64,000 nt of DNA from Coffea arabica (taxonomy: Eukaryota > Streptophyta > Magnoliopsida > Gentianales > Rubiaceae), in NCBI RefSeq assembly GCF_036785885.1, contig NC_092326.1:5084001-5148000 (forward strand). Direction: 5' to 3'. A model generated the notes under the pieces. It did no database searches and was not told where the DNA came from. It worked only from the letters and a program-made list of their open reading frames with translations. Below, piece by piece: positions 22,881 through 33,398 of this stretch. Each line of letters starts with the position of its first letter. The first letter of the stretch is position 1. The position numbers were made by a program, and so were the translations under genes.

Positions 22881-23044
22881 TGCCTATGAATCATCAAAAA
22901 TGAAAATTGAAGCAAAAAATCAGTCAAATCCAAGGAAAAACATATTTAAACCAAACAAAAACGAACAAATGATTAAAAGAAATTGGGTTGCCTCCCCATG
23001 AGCGCCTTTCTTTAATGTTTTTGGCCAAACATTGTCATGTTTGT

Positions 23045-23779
23045 TCAGGGAGGATAAAATCTTGTGCCTCGTTTCAATGTTTCATCCTCTATAGAGTCTT
23101 GATAGCCCTCGTAAATAAAGTAATTCTTGGGCACACGAGCTACGGGCTTCCATAGACTAGTAAATGGTGCCAAACGAGTCAACAATAATTTACATTCTCC
23201 ATTCACTCCCCCTTCACGTGCATTTATTGGTCCAAGATATCTTGTCATCGCTACTCTTAATTTATTCCTATCATGAAATTCAAAATTTTCTGGTATAATA
23301 AAGTCAATTTCATTAACAGGAATTAAAGAATAAGAATCAGGAGAATATTGATTAAGGATTGGAGGAGATGTCACCGCATTTGGAGATTGTTCATTGGATT
23401 CATTCACCTGGACGAGTTGATACTTGGGCCTCATTTCTTGCACTTCAGCTTCCTTTTCAACTGCATCTTTAGATCCGTTTCCTTGAAACTTTTGCAGTTC
23501 CATGTCATTTGGCCGGATAATCGCACTCTCATCTTCTTCAAGGTTGATATTGGTTTGTGAGGGCAATTCTTCAAGGTGAGAAGCTAATCGCGTTATCTTG
23601 GATGTCAATAGATGTATTTGATCTGCCATCCCGGATATCAATAGTTGCACTTGATCCGCCATCGCTTGTGTCTCCTGCTGAGTTCGATATGTATTAGCAG
23701 CTAGTAATTCAATCATTTCTTCAAGAGACATACCTGACACGGATGATGGTTGTTGAGATTCTTGTTGTTGAAAATCCAT
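23045..23779 (-). CDS. Gag-like protein of the non-autonomous Gypsy element
   Basis: A 244-codon minus-strand frame. The N-terminal part (MSLEEMIELLAANTYRTQQE, then Gln-rich heptads with LLISGMADQIHLLTSKITRL) parallels residues 405-460 of the Athila-like Gag-Pol ([20 protein letters not shown]), a predicted coiled coil after the zinc knuckle. The rest (FEFHDRNKLRVAMTRYLGP, PFTSLWKPVARVPKNYFIYE, ending RGTRFYPP) is not part of a known enzyme I recognise. No capsid core, zinc knuckle, protease or RT is present. A second overlapping minus-strand frame (23713-23901, FPPRF/NPYSN in other frames) shows the upstream gag (zinc-finger to coiled-coil linker) is frameshifted away. Confidence 0.6.
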   Translation of the reverse strand: MDFQQQESQQPSSVSGMSLEEMIELLAANTYRTQQETQAMADQVQLLISGMADQIHLLTSKITRLASHLEELPSQTNINLEEDESAIIRPNDMELQKFQGNGSKDAVEKEAEVQEMRPKYQLVQVNESNEQSPNAVTSPPILNQYSPDSYSLIPVNEIDFIIPENFEFHDRNKLRVAMTRYLGPINAREGGVNGECKLLLTRLAPFTSLWKPVARVPKNYFIYEGYQDSIEDETLKRGTRFYPP

Positions 23780-24153
23780 AGGTCCGGTCGCATAATTAAA
23801 ATTGGAATTATCCCATCATCCTTGATCATACCTGTTTGAATAAGGGTTATACCACGTTTGAAATCGAGGTGAAAAATCTCCAAAAGTATCAATTGGAGCA
23901 CTTAGATTATCTTGAAATGCGGGGCATGTGTCGGTTCAATAACTTGAGGCAAAATAAGTTGCACAATTTGTAACAACCCATTGATCATTAGAAAAAACAC
24001 GAGTCTCATAACCCCATTCAGGAATAAAGTCCAGTCTATCATCAAAATACGGAATGTTAGCAGCCATAAACTATATAAAAAAAATAAGAGAAAAATAAAT
24101 AAAAAAAATAAAAACAGATGAACTCAAAAAGAAACAAATTAATCTGGCACCAG

Positions 24154-24171
24154 TCCCCGGCAGTAGCGCCA
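24154..24171 (-). other. Primer binding site, tRNA-Asp type
   Basis: Minus-strand reading TGGCGCTACTGCCGGGGA; one base removed from the usual Athila-type PBS TGGCGCCGTTGCCGGGGA in two positions. It lies 5 bases inside the LTR end at 24177. Confidence 0.8.
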
Positions 24172-24176
24172 AAAAT

Positions 24177-25480
24177 TGACAGGCGTCGGGCCTGTGCAAT
24201 AATAAAACCTGCTCAAACTAAAAGTAATTTCTGTACATAGCGGTGAGTAGGGTCGAATCCACAGGGACTGGGAGTAATTATTTCTTTTCAAATTCACAGT
24301 GACAAGGGGGTGTTTTTGTGCAGAAGATGACAATCAAAGAAATTCAAATAAAATCTAAGAAACTATTAAAAATTAAATAACAAGTTACTAAAGTCAAATG
24401 AATGATAACTAATGATCTAGCCAAGAAATAACTTCAGCAATAGTTCACCTAATTGATCATCGATGCAAAGCCAATTCCAATTATTTACTAATAAATAGGT
24501 TATAACTGCCAAACAAGCGATGACAATCAACCCCTCCTTACTGTGTTGGTGATTAAGGTACGCCCGTTAATCACTACTTTAATTGAGAAATAATCTTAGG
24601 TACGCTTGTAAGATTTAATTCCCCAATTGCCTTACGTATTAGAGGAGCCATATTCTAACAAAATAACACACCACCAGGGTTATTTTAGGTTAGCCCATGT
24701 ATTCCTTTGACACAAACCCAATCATGCTAGTTATCACTATTTTGAGACAATTAAACAATTATAGATTTAACGTCCCAATTGATAATAGATTATCAAATTA
24801 ACTAATTATCCGGATCCAAGACAATCAATTAATTAAACAATCATAAGCACTGTAACTAGGGAATATGCAAATACTAATAAATAAAAGAAAAAGGTAAAAT
24901 TAAATCGATCTCATAATTTTAGGCGAGTCAAAGCATTCGTTGCTCCTTGACTAGAAAAAGAGGTTTAGCTCATTATTGATGAAAAAATCCCATACAAGAC
25001 TGCATAAATAGTTGCGACATACATTCTTCCAATTAGGGAGGAAGAAACAGTGGAAAACCGAATACTGGAAAAAAGACTACTTCTTCAAAAAAGATGATAA
25101 CCCCTTATTTCTACCCTAAGTGTAACATACGTGGACTCAAAACCACTAAAGGACAAGATTGTCCAAAGCCCAAGAGAAGTCTTCTGCTACTCCCCGTACC
25201 TATTGAATTACTAATCTATTCTAATGCTTGGCTCTCATGTGCGGCGGCCCACCAGGAGAGAAACGACTCCAGCCTTTTGTGCTTCTTTTTGAATGTTGTC
25301 TTCTGCAAATTACCAAAAAGAACTTGTGTCTCCTTGTTCCAAAAATATCCTTGAAGACCTTCCATTTGAATTCTTTTCCGATGACTGTCAAATTGGCCTT
25401 GATTGTGATATTTTTGTTCTATTCCCTGAAATAAATGTAAATTACGAAAAGTGAGTAGAATCTAATAATTAATTTACATC
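24177..25480 (-). repeat. LTR of the gag-only Gypsy element (outer limit uncertain)
   Basis: Minus-strand end TTGCACAGGCCCGACGCCTGTCA adjoins the PBS. Inside are CCCTGTGGATTCGACCCTACTCACCG and a long stretch with no coding signal, similar in style to the end of the Athila-like LTR (34300-34404). The TG start is not identified; 25480 is a guess from where the sequence character changes. Confidence 0.5.
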
Positions 25481-25744
25481 AGGTCAGGTAATAGAGAAAA
25501 TTAATAATAAAATAAATAATGAAATTGTAACCGATCAAGGGACAAATTGTTATTTTACCTTAGTTGGGATTTTTCCTAAGAGATTTTCCTTAAATGTTGA
25601 CAACATAATCAGGGTTTAGTTCATTGAGCAGTACTATTGTATAGCTTAATTGGTTGTAGCTGTACTTTTGTGGAGCAGATTCCTTTGCACTTATGTACAT
25701 TCATGTTCTATTAAATAAAATCCCTTTTTACGTGTGTGTGTGTT

Positions 25745-25779
<35 letters not shown>

Positions 25780-26189
25780 GTATGTATAAGGCTCAAGAGA
25801 ATTAAACTTACAAATGCACCCTACAAACCATTCTCCTTTTCATGTACTCCATCTATTCGTATAACTCACGATTTCCTATTATATTTATTCGACACGTACA
25901 TTGGTTTTCCAACGTCATTGAACCAAGATTGTGACAAACAAACAAAAACCTTAATTTCATCAGTCATTCAAAATTCACACAAATGTTGATATCTTAGTTT
26001 CAATCCACATTTATACACACAAATACAAATGTTGGCTCTGTCATTCAATGCTGTGATTACAAGAAATACGGCCCGTAACAATCTACTTTGAATGATAAAC
26101 TCTTATGAATAGGAATAAAACTAACATCTTTTGTCATAGAAATTACTTTTAAAATTTTAAGAATGCTAAGTGAAATTATTAGAAGCCTC
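25481..26189. other. AT-rich DNA, no gene seen
   Basis: Includes a compound microsatellite at 25731-25788. Short frames (25693-25989) run through it by chance. I see no transposon ends or conserved coding. Confidence 0.6.
25731..25788. repeat. Compound microsatellite (TG)n(TA)n(TGTA)n
   Basis: GTGTGTGTGTT then TATATATA... then five TGTA units. Confidence 0.97.
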
Positions 26190-26625
26190 TGAAATTATCC
26201 CTTAAGGAAAATAAGCAAGGTAGGCAACAGACATCCTGGTTACTGCGCACCACACTACGCCCCATCACACCTATATTTGGTCTTGAATTGAATGGCATTC
26301 CAAAATTGATTATCAACATTTGTAAAGATGTAGATGTACCATAACTAGATACCAACCCCAAGGCAATTGAGAATCTAAAACTCTTGGAGACCTAAAAAAT
26401 CCTCATTGGTAGATCAATGCGCTGCTGATCAGGAAAAATAATTACGTGCGTAACATTTCTAAATTTCAGGTCAGGAGAAAAACTACGTGCAAATTTTCCT
26501 TTTCGATACATGTGATGAAGGCTACATGCATTTAGAAATTTCCAAGAACTCCAATAAAGTGAAAACATGTATGGTCGTATTGGGCTATTGAAAGCTGAAA
26601 GTATCATAATCTGGATAATAATTTA

Positions 26626-27191
26626 GGGGCAAATTCCTCATATTTCCCTTGTAGTTTAGCATTTTTTAAGATACACCCCTTATAGTTCAAAAAAGTCCAC
26701 TTGTACCCTATGTGCTTTGAATTTAAGTAGGAAAACATGGAAGCAGACTTCACTAGCGGAGATTTCACTGTAAGCATTTCAATAGTGCAATTAGTTACTT
26801 GATTCTAATGGCGTTAAGACTTAATAATATTTTTCCTCTACAAATACCTCCAAATTAACATTTGCAATCTTTAAAAAGTTTCAAATCATCACTTTTAGGG
26901 TATTTGAACCTTCTATACAATAAAAAATGGTTGATATATTTTTATTATAAAGTCCAAATGTTCATCTGAGTGTATTTTCGAAAGAAAACATTATTTTAGT
27001 TTATTATCACTAGAAACAAGTAATTAATCAGTTGCACTATTGGATTGTGTAAAGTTAAATTTTCACTAGTAGAGTCTATTTCTGTCAGTTTTCCACTTAA
27101 ATTAAAATCACATTGGATGTTAGTGAATATTTTTTAGTCACAAGGGGTGTGTCTTAAAAAGAGTTTAATCATAGAGGTGTGGAATTAGCCC
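26626..27191. mobile_element. MITE with long terminal inverted repeats (Mutator-like?)
   Basis: Left end GGGGCAAATTCCTCAT and right end, read inverted, GGGCTAATTCCACACC are similar, and the inverted match continues with TTTTTTAAGATACACCCCTT / TTTTTAAGACACACCCCTT. Flanks ATAATTTA (26618-26625) and ATAATCTA (27192-27199) look like an 8-bp (perhaps 9-bp) target duplication with one mismatch. No transposase. Confidence 0.6.
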
Positions 27192-28017
27192 ATAATCTAA
27201 TTTTCCTAAAGAAGGATTTTGGCTAAAAATAAGATGAGAGAGAAATAATGCAAGAAACCGATAAAAGAAATCAAGCGATCGATGTTTACCAAGACGATGT
27301 TTCTTCTCATTTGTGAAAAAAATTCCGAACTTATCAACTTTTGATGTTTGGAAAAAAAAAACACAAAAGATTATCCATGATTTATCGACTCGAAAAGAAA
27401 TAAGACATGTAGCATACTTCGAAGAATTATTTCTAGGTTTTTCTTGTTTATGAAATTCAATTAGATTTCAATGGCACATTAATGAGTTATCTTAAAATAC
27501 AAGTATATAAATGGAATATGCGGCAATCACAATAGTAGAAGAAATATTTAGGCAATCACACAGTGTTTTGTGTCCTTTGAATTGCGGACCACTTCAGGAA
27601 CATTCCCGCTGTGGAACATTGATATGCATAGATTGGTTTTATTAATTAATTTATTCTAAAAGTATATTCAAAATTGCAAAATACTTCATTGAAGTTGTCT
27701 ATGGAGTTCACCGGAATCCATGGAGAAGGGAAAGCGGCAGAGATTATTTAGAGGGTATACCCAACATCCAAATTTCCTACAAACAATTTCCATATGTGCA
27801 TAAGGAAACTCAATAATTTAGAAAAGCTTTGAAATCGAAATGTTTTTTAATTTAACAAATTACAGTACTTAAATTTGGAAAAAATTATTATGATGGCGTG
27901 GCATTTCCTACTTTGACATCTACAAAAGTGGTGATACACCAGTGATCTAAAAATCAGTGATACATCTCATCACTCTCCATTTTAATGCCTTACAAAGCTT
28001 TTGCATAAACTGCAACT

Positions 28018-28214
28018 CAAAAAAAAAAAAAAAAAAAAAGGAAACGAAGGAGGGGGAATTTTCTACAATTTCATCTTGAAGGAGGGCAATGGTTTGGGAT
28101 GAAACTGAAATTAAAAATATGTCTTATAGTTGCCTGCATTTTTTTTTGTTTGGGTTTGTGTGTTGGGTGTGTGTGTGTGTGGGTGTGTGTGTGGGGGGGG
28201 GGGGGGGGGGGGGG
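28018..28214. repeat. Homopolymer and GT-rich tract
   Basis: A run of about 21 A at 28019-28039, then a (GT)n-rich stretch at 28154-28192 followed by 22 consecutive G at 28193-28214. Confidence 0.95.
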
Positions 28215-29037
28215 CGCATATAGTTGCCTGAATTGTTAATGCTATCTATGAATCGTAGTTTTAATTGCACATTTTGCGTGTACTTCTTGGATAATTTGTT
28301 TGCACTTGGTGAGGGCTGCTGACAATAGTTCCTAGGTCCTCCTGTAACTTGTTGAGAATGCCATTATGGAAGAGTTTAGAATTTGGTACTTTTCCAGTTG
28401 CTTCCATAGGCTGCTAGCACAGAAGATGATCTAGTCTTTGCATTTGGAATCTGCCAAGAAGGGTGGCCTTTGTGATGAAGACTGCACCCCGTAGAGAATC
28501 TTTTTCTAATCCCATTTCCAGATTCTGAAGAAGCTTGAACCTGGTCACAATTACGTAGCAGATGAAAATATGAGAATAATATCTACAAGAGATGTCTAAA
28601 ATGGTAGATACCGATCCAGCATCATCTACTCTCTCTCCACTCGTGTTCCTTATTATTTTCAAAATGCAATTGTCTACACCAACCCGAAACTAATTCAAAC
28701 TGCTAAGACTAATAGCAATAAAGTAGTTAAAAGCTCAGGAGGATTCAAAACTAGGTTTAGCTTGACACTGATTAATTGGATTACTAGTTTTGTTTTTGTT
28801 ATGACTAAGTTCACTTCTGCTAAGCATACGTACGGAAGAATGTCAGATTTTTTGCAACATGTCCAAAAGTACAAATAAGGTTGTATTGGCAATGTCAAGT
28901 TGAAAATGAGAGATCAAATGGAATAAGTAGGATGTCCTGAATGCAAAGAAAAGATTAAAGAAAGGATCACTCCTGTTCTATTCTTTCTCACTCTTTTCAT
29001 TTGGCCCCATATCACGACTAGGTTTAGGCACAAGATG

Positions 29038-29580
29038 TGTTAGGTCTGACCCTAAAAAATTGACGAAAGGATTTTTGATAACTCCAAAAGACAAATAACA
29101 ACGCCAAAATAAATAAAATAGGAACACAAGAATTTACGCAGTTCGGTTAAATTGACCAACGTCCACGGGGAGAGAAGTATCAATATTTTACTATGAAGAA
29201 AAAAGTACAAAAATGTCTTAGGAAAAGATTTCTAGGTCTAAAACATCTAATACTTAAAACACAAGAGAACCCAAGATATTTAACTAACCAAAAGGTTTAA
29301 TGATCCAAAAGTCAAAATAACCCACTAAAACTCTTTTGGTTTGGTGTGCTTAATCCCATCACAGGCTCACTATATTTATAGGCAATTAAGGGACAAGTTC
29401 TCTTATAGAAAAGGAGACGTGAGACAAAGCCACTTTAACAATTCTCCACCTTAGCATGTCCCAATATCAACAATAGCAAATCTACTCCACCTTCTCCACA
29501 TAAGCCCCAATGGGCCTAAATCACTAACAACGAGTAACAACCAAGTTCAAGCATTGCTTGAAATTTCATGGGTCACCTCC
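29038..29580 (-). mobile_element. Copia 3'-end fragment (LTR, PPT, end of RNase H)
   Basis: LTR-like 29038-29440 (TGTTAGGTCTGACC ... CACTTTAACA, 403 bp) with the same inner motifs as the other Copia LTRs here (GTTCGGTTAAATTGACC..CGTCCACGG), then a PPT-like ATTCTCCACCTTAGC and the end of the pol gene on the minus strand (GGGCTTATGTGGAGAAGG; matches 57080-57150). It interrupts the duplicated segment between units 1 and 2. The other LTR is missing. Confidence 0.75.
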
Positions 29581-29644
29581 TTGTCACGCACTTAAAAAGA
29601 AATATATAGCACCAATATTATTCTAAACCATTTGAGTAGAAAAA

Positions 29645-29976
29645 ACAGTTCAAACAAAGACCAAAGAAGCTGAGTTAGCCAACAGACTTCCTGGTCAATA
29701 CACGCCACTCTACGCCCCATCAAACCTACTTAGGTCTTGAATTAAAGGTCACTCCAAAATTGCTTATCAACATTCGTAAAGATCTCAAACTCTTGGAGAA
29801 TCCATGGAGAAGGTAAAGCGGTGGAAGTGATTTAGAAGGTATACCCAAAATCCAAATTTTCCTACAAGCACTTTCCATATGTGCACAAAAGAAAACTCAA
29901 TGATTTAGAAAAGTTTCTATATCCAATTTTGAATGTCTATTCAGCTTTCGCATAAAATGTAACCCCCCCTCCCCCC

Positions 29977-30007
<31 letters not shown>

Positions 30008-30805
30008 AGGAGGACGAATTTTCTACAATTTCTTCTTGACGGAGGCAGTGGTTTAGGATGAAACTGAAAAACAATAGTTGCATGAATTGTTAATGCTATC
30101 TATGTATCATTGTTTTTGTTGCACATTTTGGGTGTACTTCTTGGATAGTTGTTTTGGCATTTGGTGCTTTTCCAGTTGTTTCCACAAGCTGCTTGCAGAG
30201 AAGATCATCTAGTCTATACATGTGGAATCTGCTAAGGAGAATGGTGGCCTTTGTGATCAAGACAGCATCACATAGAGAATGTTTTTCTAACCCAATTTCC
30301 AGATTCTGAAGAAGCTTGAACCTGGTCAGAAATATATAGCAGTTGAAAAAAGGAGAATATTATCTACCATAGATGTCTAAAGCAGTAGATACCGATCCAG
30401 TACAATCTACTCTCCCTTCACTCGTATGTCGTATCCCTTTCTATCTTCGAATTGCAACATCAAACCGCTAAGATTAAAAGCAATATTGTAGTTAAAAGCT
30501 CAGAAGCATTCAAAACTAGATTTAGCTTTATAGTAATTAATTAGATTACTTTATTTTTTGGGGTAATGGCTAGGCTATATGCACACATATGTATGGGAAG
30601 AATGCCAGATTTTTTAAAATATGTCCAAAAGTACAAATAAGGGAGCAATGGCAGCATCAAGTTGAAAATGACAGATCAAAGGGAATAAATAGGAAGCACT
30701 CAATGCAAAAGAAAAGATTGAAGAAAGGTGACCACTTAAGTTCTAGTGTTTAGCATTCTTTTCATTTGGCCCCATATCACGACTAGGTTCATTCAGGTAC
30801 AAGAT
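29645..30805. repeat. Duplicated non-coding segment, unit 2
   Basis: Shorter version of 26190-29037 (see there). At 29963-30008 it carries a C7-T-C27-A11 run where unit 1 has a poly-A run. It leads directly into the MIR395 promoter area. Confidence 0.8.
29963..30008. repeat. C-rich homopolymer tract
   Basis: Seven C, one T, 27 C, then 11 A. Exact lengths may be affected by sequencing. Confidence 0.95.
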
Positions 30806-30901
30806 GAGGGCTTACTTAGCTTATTGAACGAAAAGCACTTGGAAAAAAATAAAATGCTATCAATGCACTGATCACATATACAAATCATCAAGAAAGAAGC
30901 T

Positions 30902-30910
30902 CTATAAATA
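30902..30910 (+). promoter_or_regulatory. TATA box of the MIR395 locus
   Basis: CTATAAATA sits 60 bp upstream of the hairpin, so transcription would start around 30935-30945, a normal distance for a plant pri-miRNA. Confidence 0.6.
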
Positions 30911-30961
30911 GCAGCATCGAAGCTGATCAAAAGCATAGGATGAATTAACAAAGCATCAGAT

Positions 30962-31075
30962 GTCCTCTAGAGTTCCCTCAGAACACTTCACTGGGGGGGA
31001 CATGTTTCTTTCTTTGACTCATTTAGGGCCAAAGAACTTTGCCTACTGAAGTGTTTGGGGGAACTCCTGAGTCCA
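30962..31075 (+). ncRNA. MIR395: MIR395 precursor hairpin
   Basis: The 3' arm holds, at 31046-31066, a 21-nt sequence identical to the conserved plant miR395 as I know it (starts CTGAAGTGTTTG, ends GGGGGAACTC). The 5' arm at 30970-30991 (GAGTTCCCTCAGAACACTTCAC) is its imperfect complement with one mismatch and one bulged base, as for other MIR395 star strands, and about 55 nt separate the arms. miR395 is induced by sulfate starvation and directs cleavage of mRNAs for ATP sulfurylases (APS) and the sulfate transporter SULTR2;1. The usual miR395 clusters have several hairpins; I see only this one here. A TATA box lies 60 bp upstream. It is next to a duplicated non-coding segment but not part of a recognised transposon. 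Confidence 0.93.
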
Positions 31076-32629
31076 TTTGATATGTAATGAATAAGATTCC
31101 AGATTTTTGTTGTTGTCTTCAAATTTCTTCCTAGCTTGTGAGCTTGAGCGAGCATTAGGATTGCGAAAAGTAGTTATTCAAGCTAGTTGCTTATATGTTT
31201 TCTTGCAGTTTCTTTTGAGTTTACTTATGTAGTTATATGCCTTCTTTCTTGGTAGAGATGAGTTGCATGAAGCAAACTACATAAAGAAAAGAATAAGGAA
31301 CTTCAATTAGCAAATGCCCTGTAAATTACTAGTTCAAATTACTTATAGCCTATGTTCATTGTTAGTTTCATGCTGGTATTATATAACATGTCTAGTTTCT
31401 AGCTAATGCTTTAGATGAATTAGGATGGCCTTCGGAGATAATATCCAAAAAGAAACGGAGGAAAAATACGTAAAATTGTTTCTGTACTGTGCAACAACTA
31501 CCATCGGTTTGAAGCTTATGTAGAGTTTGTTGGAACTATAAGAAGTCTCAGTTACTGTTGCTCAAAAATCAAGATAAAAAGTGTTTTTCTTTTGTTGCAA
31601 TTCCTTTCATTTTGTCTTACAAATCCAATCCCCCCTCCTCCCAAAGGTTTCATAGGAATATTGGCAAGGTTACAATAGCAATATGAAGTAAAAAGGGAAT
31701 TGCATGATTTATAATGGTGGTTAAGAGTACAGATACTCAAAGCATGTTGCAGCTTTAACGTTTCCATTAGTTGTACATGCTAAATAGTGCATACTGCCAT
31801 CTACAAAATGTTTTTGTGCATAGATTTTCATAAATTTGTATAAATGGTTTAACAAATAGGTAAGTAAAACTACATAATCACTTTTTAAAGATAAAAGTCG
31901 TGTACTTTTATTTTCAATTATGTAGTTTGATTTCATGATGCATGACTAAGGTTAGTAGTGTTATAATATTTACATCCGTATGTTGGTTGCCTAATGATAA
32001 TATCTATATTTTTCTCCAAAATCGAACCTCATTTGATATACCGCGCAAAATAAGTTTCTTACTTCAGGTAAAGGAAACTGTTATGGATTTTACCGTGCCT
32101 CATAAGTTGGACGATTTGACAAGCGAGGAATCGGTCTTTATGAACCAAAGTTTCAGGCATAAAGGTTGCATACATGGAATAACATCAAAGGGATTATTTT
32201 CATTCAAATGGAAGTCCGGATACCAGTTCCAATTTCATGGCAATGTTTCCAGGCCTCTCGCTATAAACTTAACGTGGATTATTTTCTATAGGTGATCAGG
32301 GTTCTCTGGCAGAGGAAGCATTATTCGTGATATTTAGGCAATTTTATTGATGGATTGACATAGAAGCAGGGACCCCTTCCCTACCAGAGGGTTTGAACCG
32401 AAGCTCTGTCTTGATCGACAACTCCGGCCAGCGCTCGTTCAAATGGACTGGAAGATTGTGATCAGCTTAGTTTGCAATACAGTAAGAATTCCATGGAAAA
32501 TTCGTCTTTGTGTAACTCAGGAAATTAAGAAGTTCGCCTCGCATGAAATTTTTTCTATTAAACATGCGTAGCAGCAAGTTAGAAGTCTTGATCTAAAGTT
32601 GGAACTCTAGAAATTAGAAATTTTGATTA
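31076..32629. other. Intergenic, no gene recognised
   Basis: May hold the rest of the pri-miR395 transcript at its left end. A 117-codon frame at 31942-32295 begins in low-complexity sequence, with a more complex part from about 32070; I recognise no family in it and do not call it. Confidence 0.6.
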
Positions 32630-32830
32630 AGAGCAAAATGCACTTTATCCCCCTGTAGTTTAGCGCTTTTTCACATAACCCCTGTGATTTCAAAAGTTAT
32701 ACATAATCCCCTTATAATTGGAATTAAAGTGGCAATATGACGAAATTTACATTTCATAACGGAGTCAAATAAAATGTCAAAAATAATTATTAAATTTCAC
32801 TTATAATAAAGTTAAAATGGTTGTTAATTA
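32630..32830. mobile_element. MITE fragment related to 26626-27191
   Basis: GCACTTTATCCCCCTGTAGTTTAGCGCTTTTTCACATAACCCC resembles the left end of the MITE at 26640-26700 (CCCTTGTAGTTTAGCATTTTTTAAGATACACCCC). Only one end was recognised. Confidence 0.5.
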
Positions 32831-32951
32831 CAAAAAGACATATCCAAATATACTTGTGTATTATCTACTTGATTATAAATTTGATAATAATAATTTTGAA
32901 AAATAGATATATATATCTATCAATTTCGCACGTCACAAAGTTGTAATGTTA

Positions 32952-33398
32952 TCAGTCTTGTTTATATTTCTTCACCTTTGTTCTATTTCTTAGAATATTA
33001 CCTTCTCTTGTAAATTCTAATATGAATGCTTCTACTGCTCTTGTTATCATATTATTTGAATCATTATCAGAGAATATGGTGTTTTTAATTTCAATACTAA
33101 GATGCTTCCAAAACCTGAGTGTACTATTAACAAGTGTTTTTTCAATAAATCTTTTAGTTGTATTATAATCCATTTCATAAATGGCTGCAACTAATCTTAA
33201 AGCTGTTTCCCATTTATCTATAGCTTCTCCAGTATTTAAAGACACAGTCTACATCCAGATACATTCCAAAAGGTTTGTATTGCTTCGGGTCTCAATTTTT
33301 CTAATGGAGTAAATCCTTTCGAATCTACATTTTTTCCTAAAGAATGGACCGCAGCATATCCTCTAGCAGGTCTATTAAAGCTATTATTAACATATCTA
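32952..33398 (-). pseudogene. Endogenous plant pararetrovirus (caulimovirid) fragment, coat-protein-like
   Basis: On the minus strand two overlapping readings, separated by a frameshift near 33245, look like part of a coat protein region of an integrated caulimovirid: a 97-codon frame (32952-33245) with an aromatic/acidic pattern and an upstream frame continuing to 33398. Integrated copies of such plant DNA viruses are common in flowering-plant genomes. Evidence against activity: only about 450 bp, one frameshift, no movement protein, RT or promoter. The match is judged from remembered family character, not a search, so the virus genus is open. The fragment ends abruptly at 33398 at the truncated Athila-like LTR. 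Confidence 0.5.

Larger units (their letters stand above)
22646..25480 (-). mobile_element. Gag-only, non-autonomous Gypsy element
   Basis: On the minus strand, from right to left: an LTR ending CCTGTCA (24177), a tRNA-Asp-type PBS (24154-24171), an untranslated leader, a gag-like ORF (23045-23779), then directly the motif AAAGAAAGGCGCTCATGGGGAGGCAACCCAA (22988-23018), which in the Athila-like element lies just after the pol stop (39938-39970). The whole pol region is therefore absent. The 3' LTR is not recognisable and the limit at 25480 is approximate. The element would depend on proteins of a related autonomous element. Confidence 0.7.
26190..29037. repeat. Duplicated non-coding segment, unit 1
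   Basis: Blocks of this segment recur in the same order at 29645-30805: 'ccaccacactacgccccatca' (26248; 29707), 'tccatggagaaggg' (27718; 29801), 'ttctacaatttcatcttgaagg' (28060; 30021), 'ctgaagaagcttgaacctggtca' (28524; 30306) and 'tttggccccatatcacgactagg' (28999; 30768). Unit 1 has about 1.3 kb (26391-27712) that unit 2 lacks, including a MITE. No gene recognised in either unit. Confidence 0.8.

Noticed and set aside
24139..24333. tRNA-like words around the PBS (also near 34410)
   Set aside because: These match tRNA 3' ends only because they are primer binding sites; no cloverleaf.
31942..32295. 117-codon open frame, possibly an exon
   Set aside because: No family recognised, first third is low-complexity, and the frame begins far from any promoter signal. 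Left uncalled.
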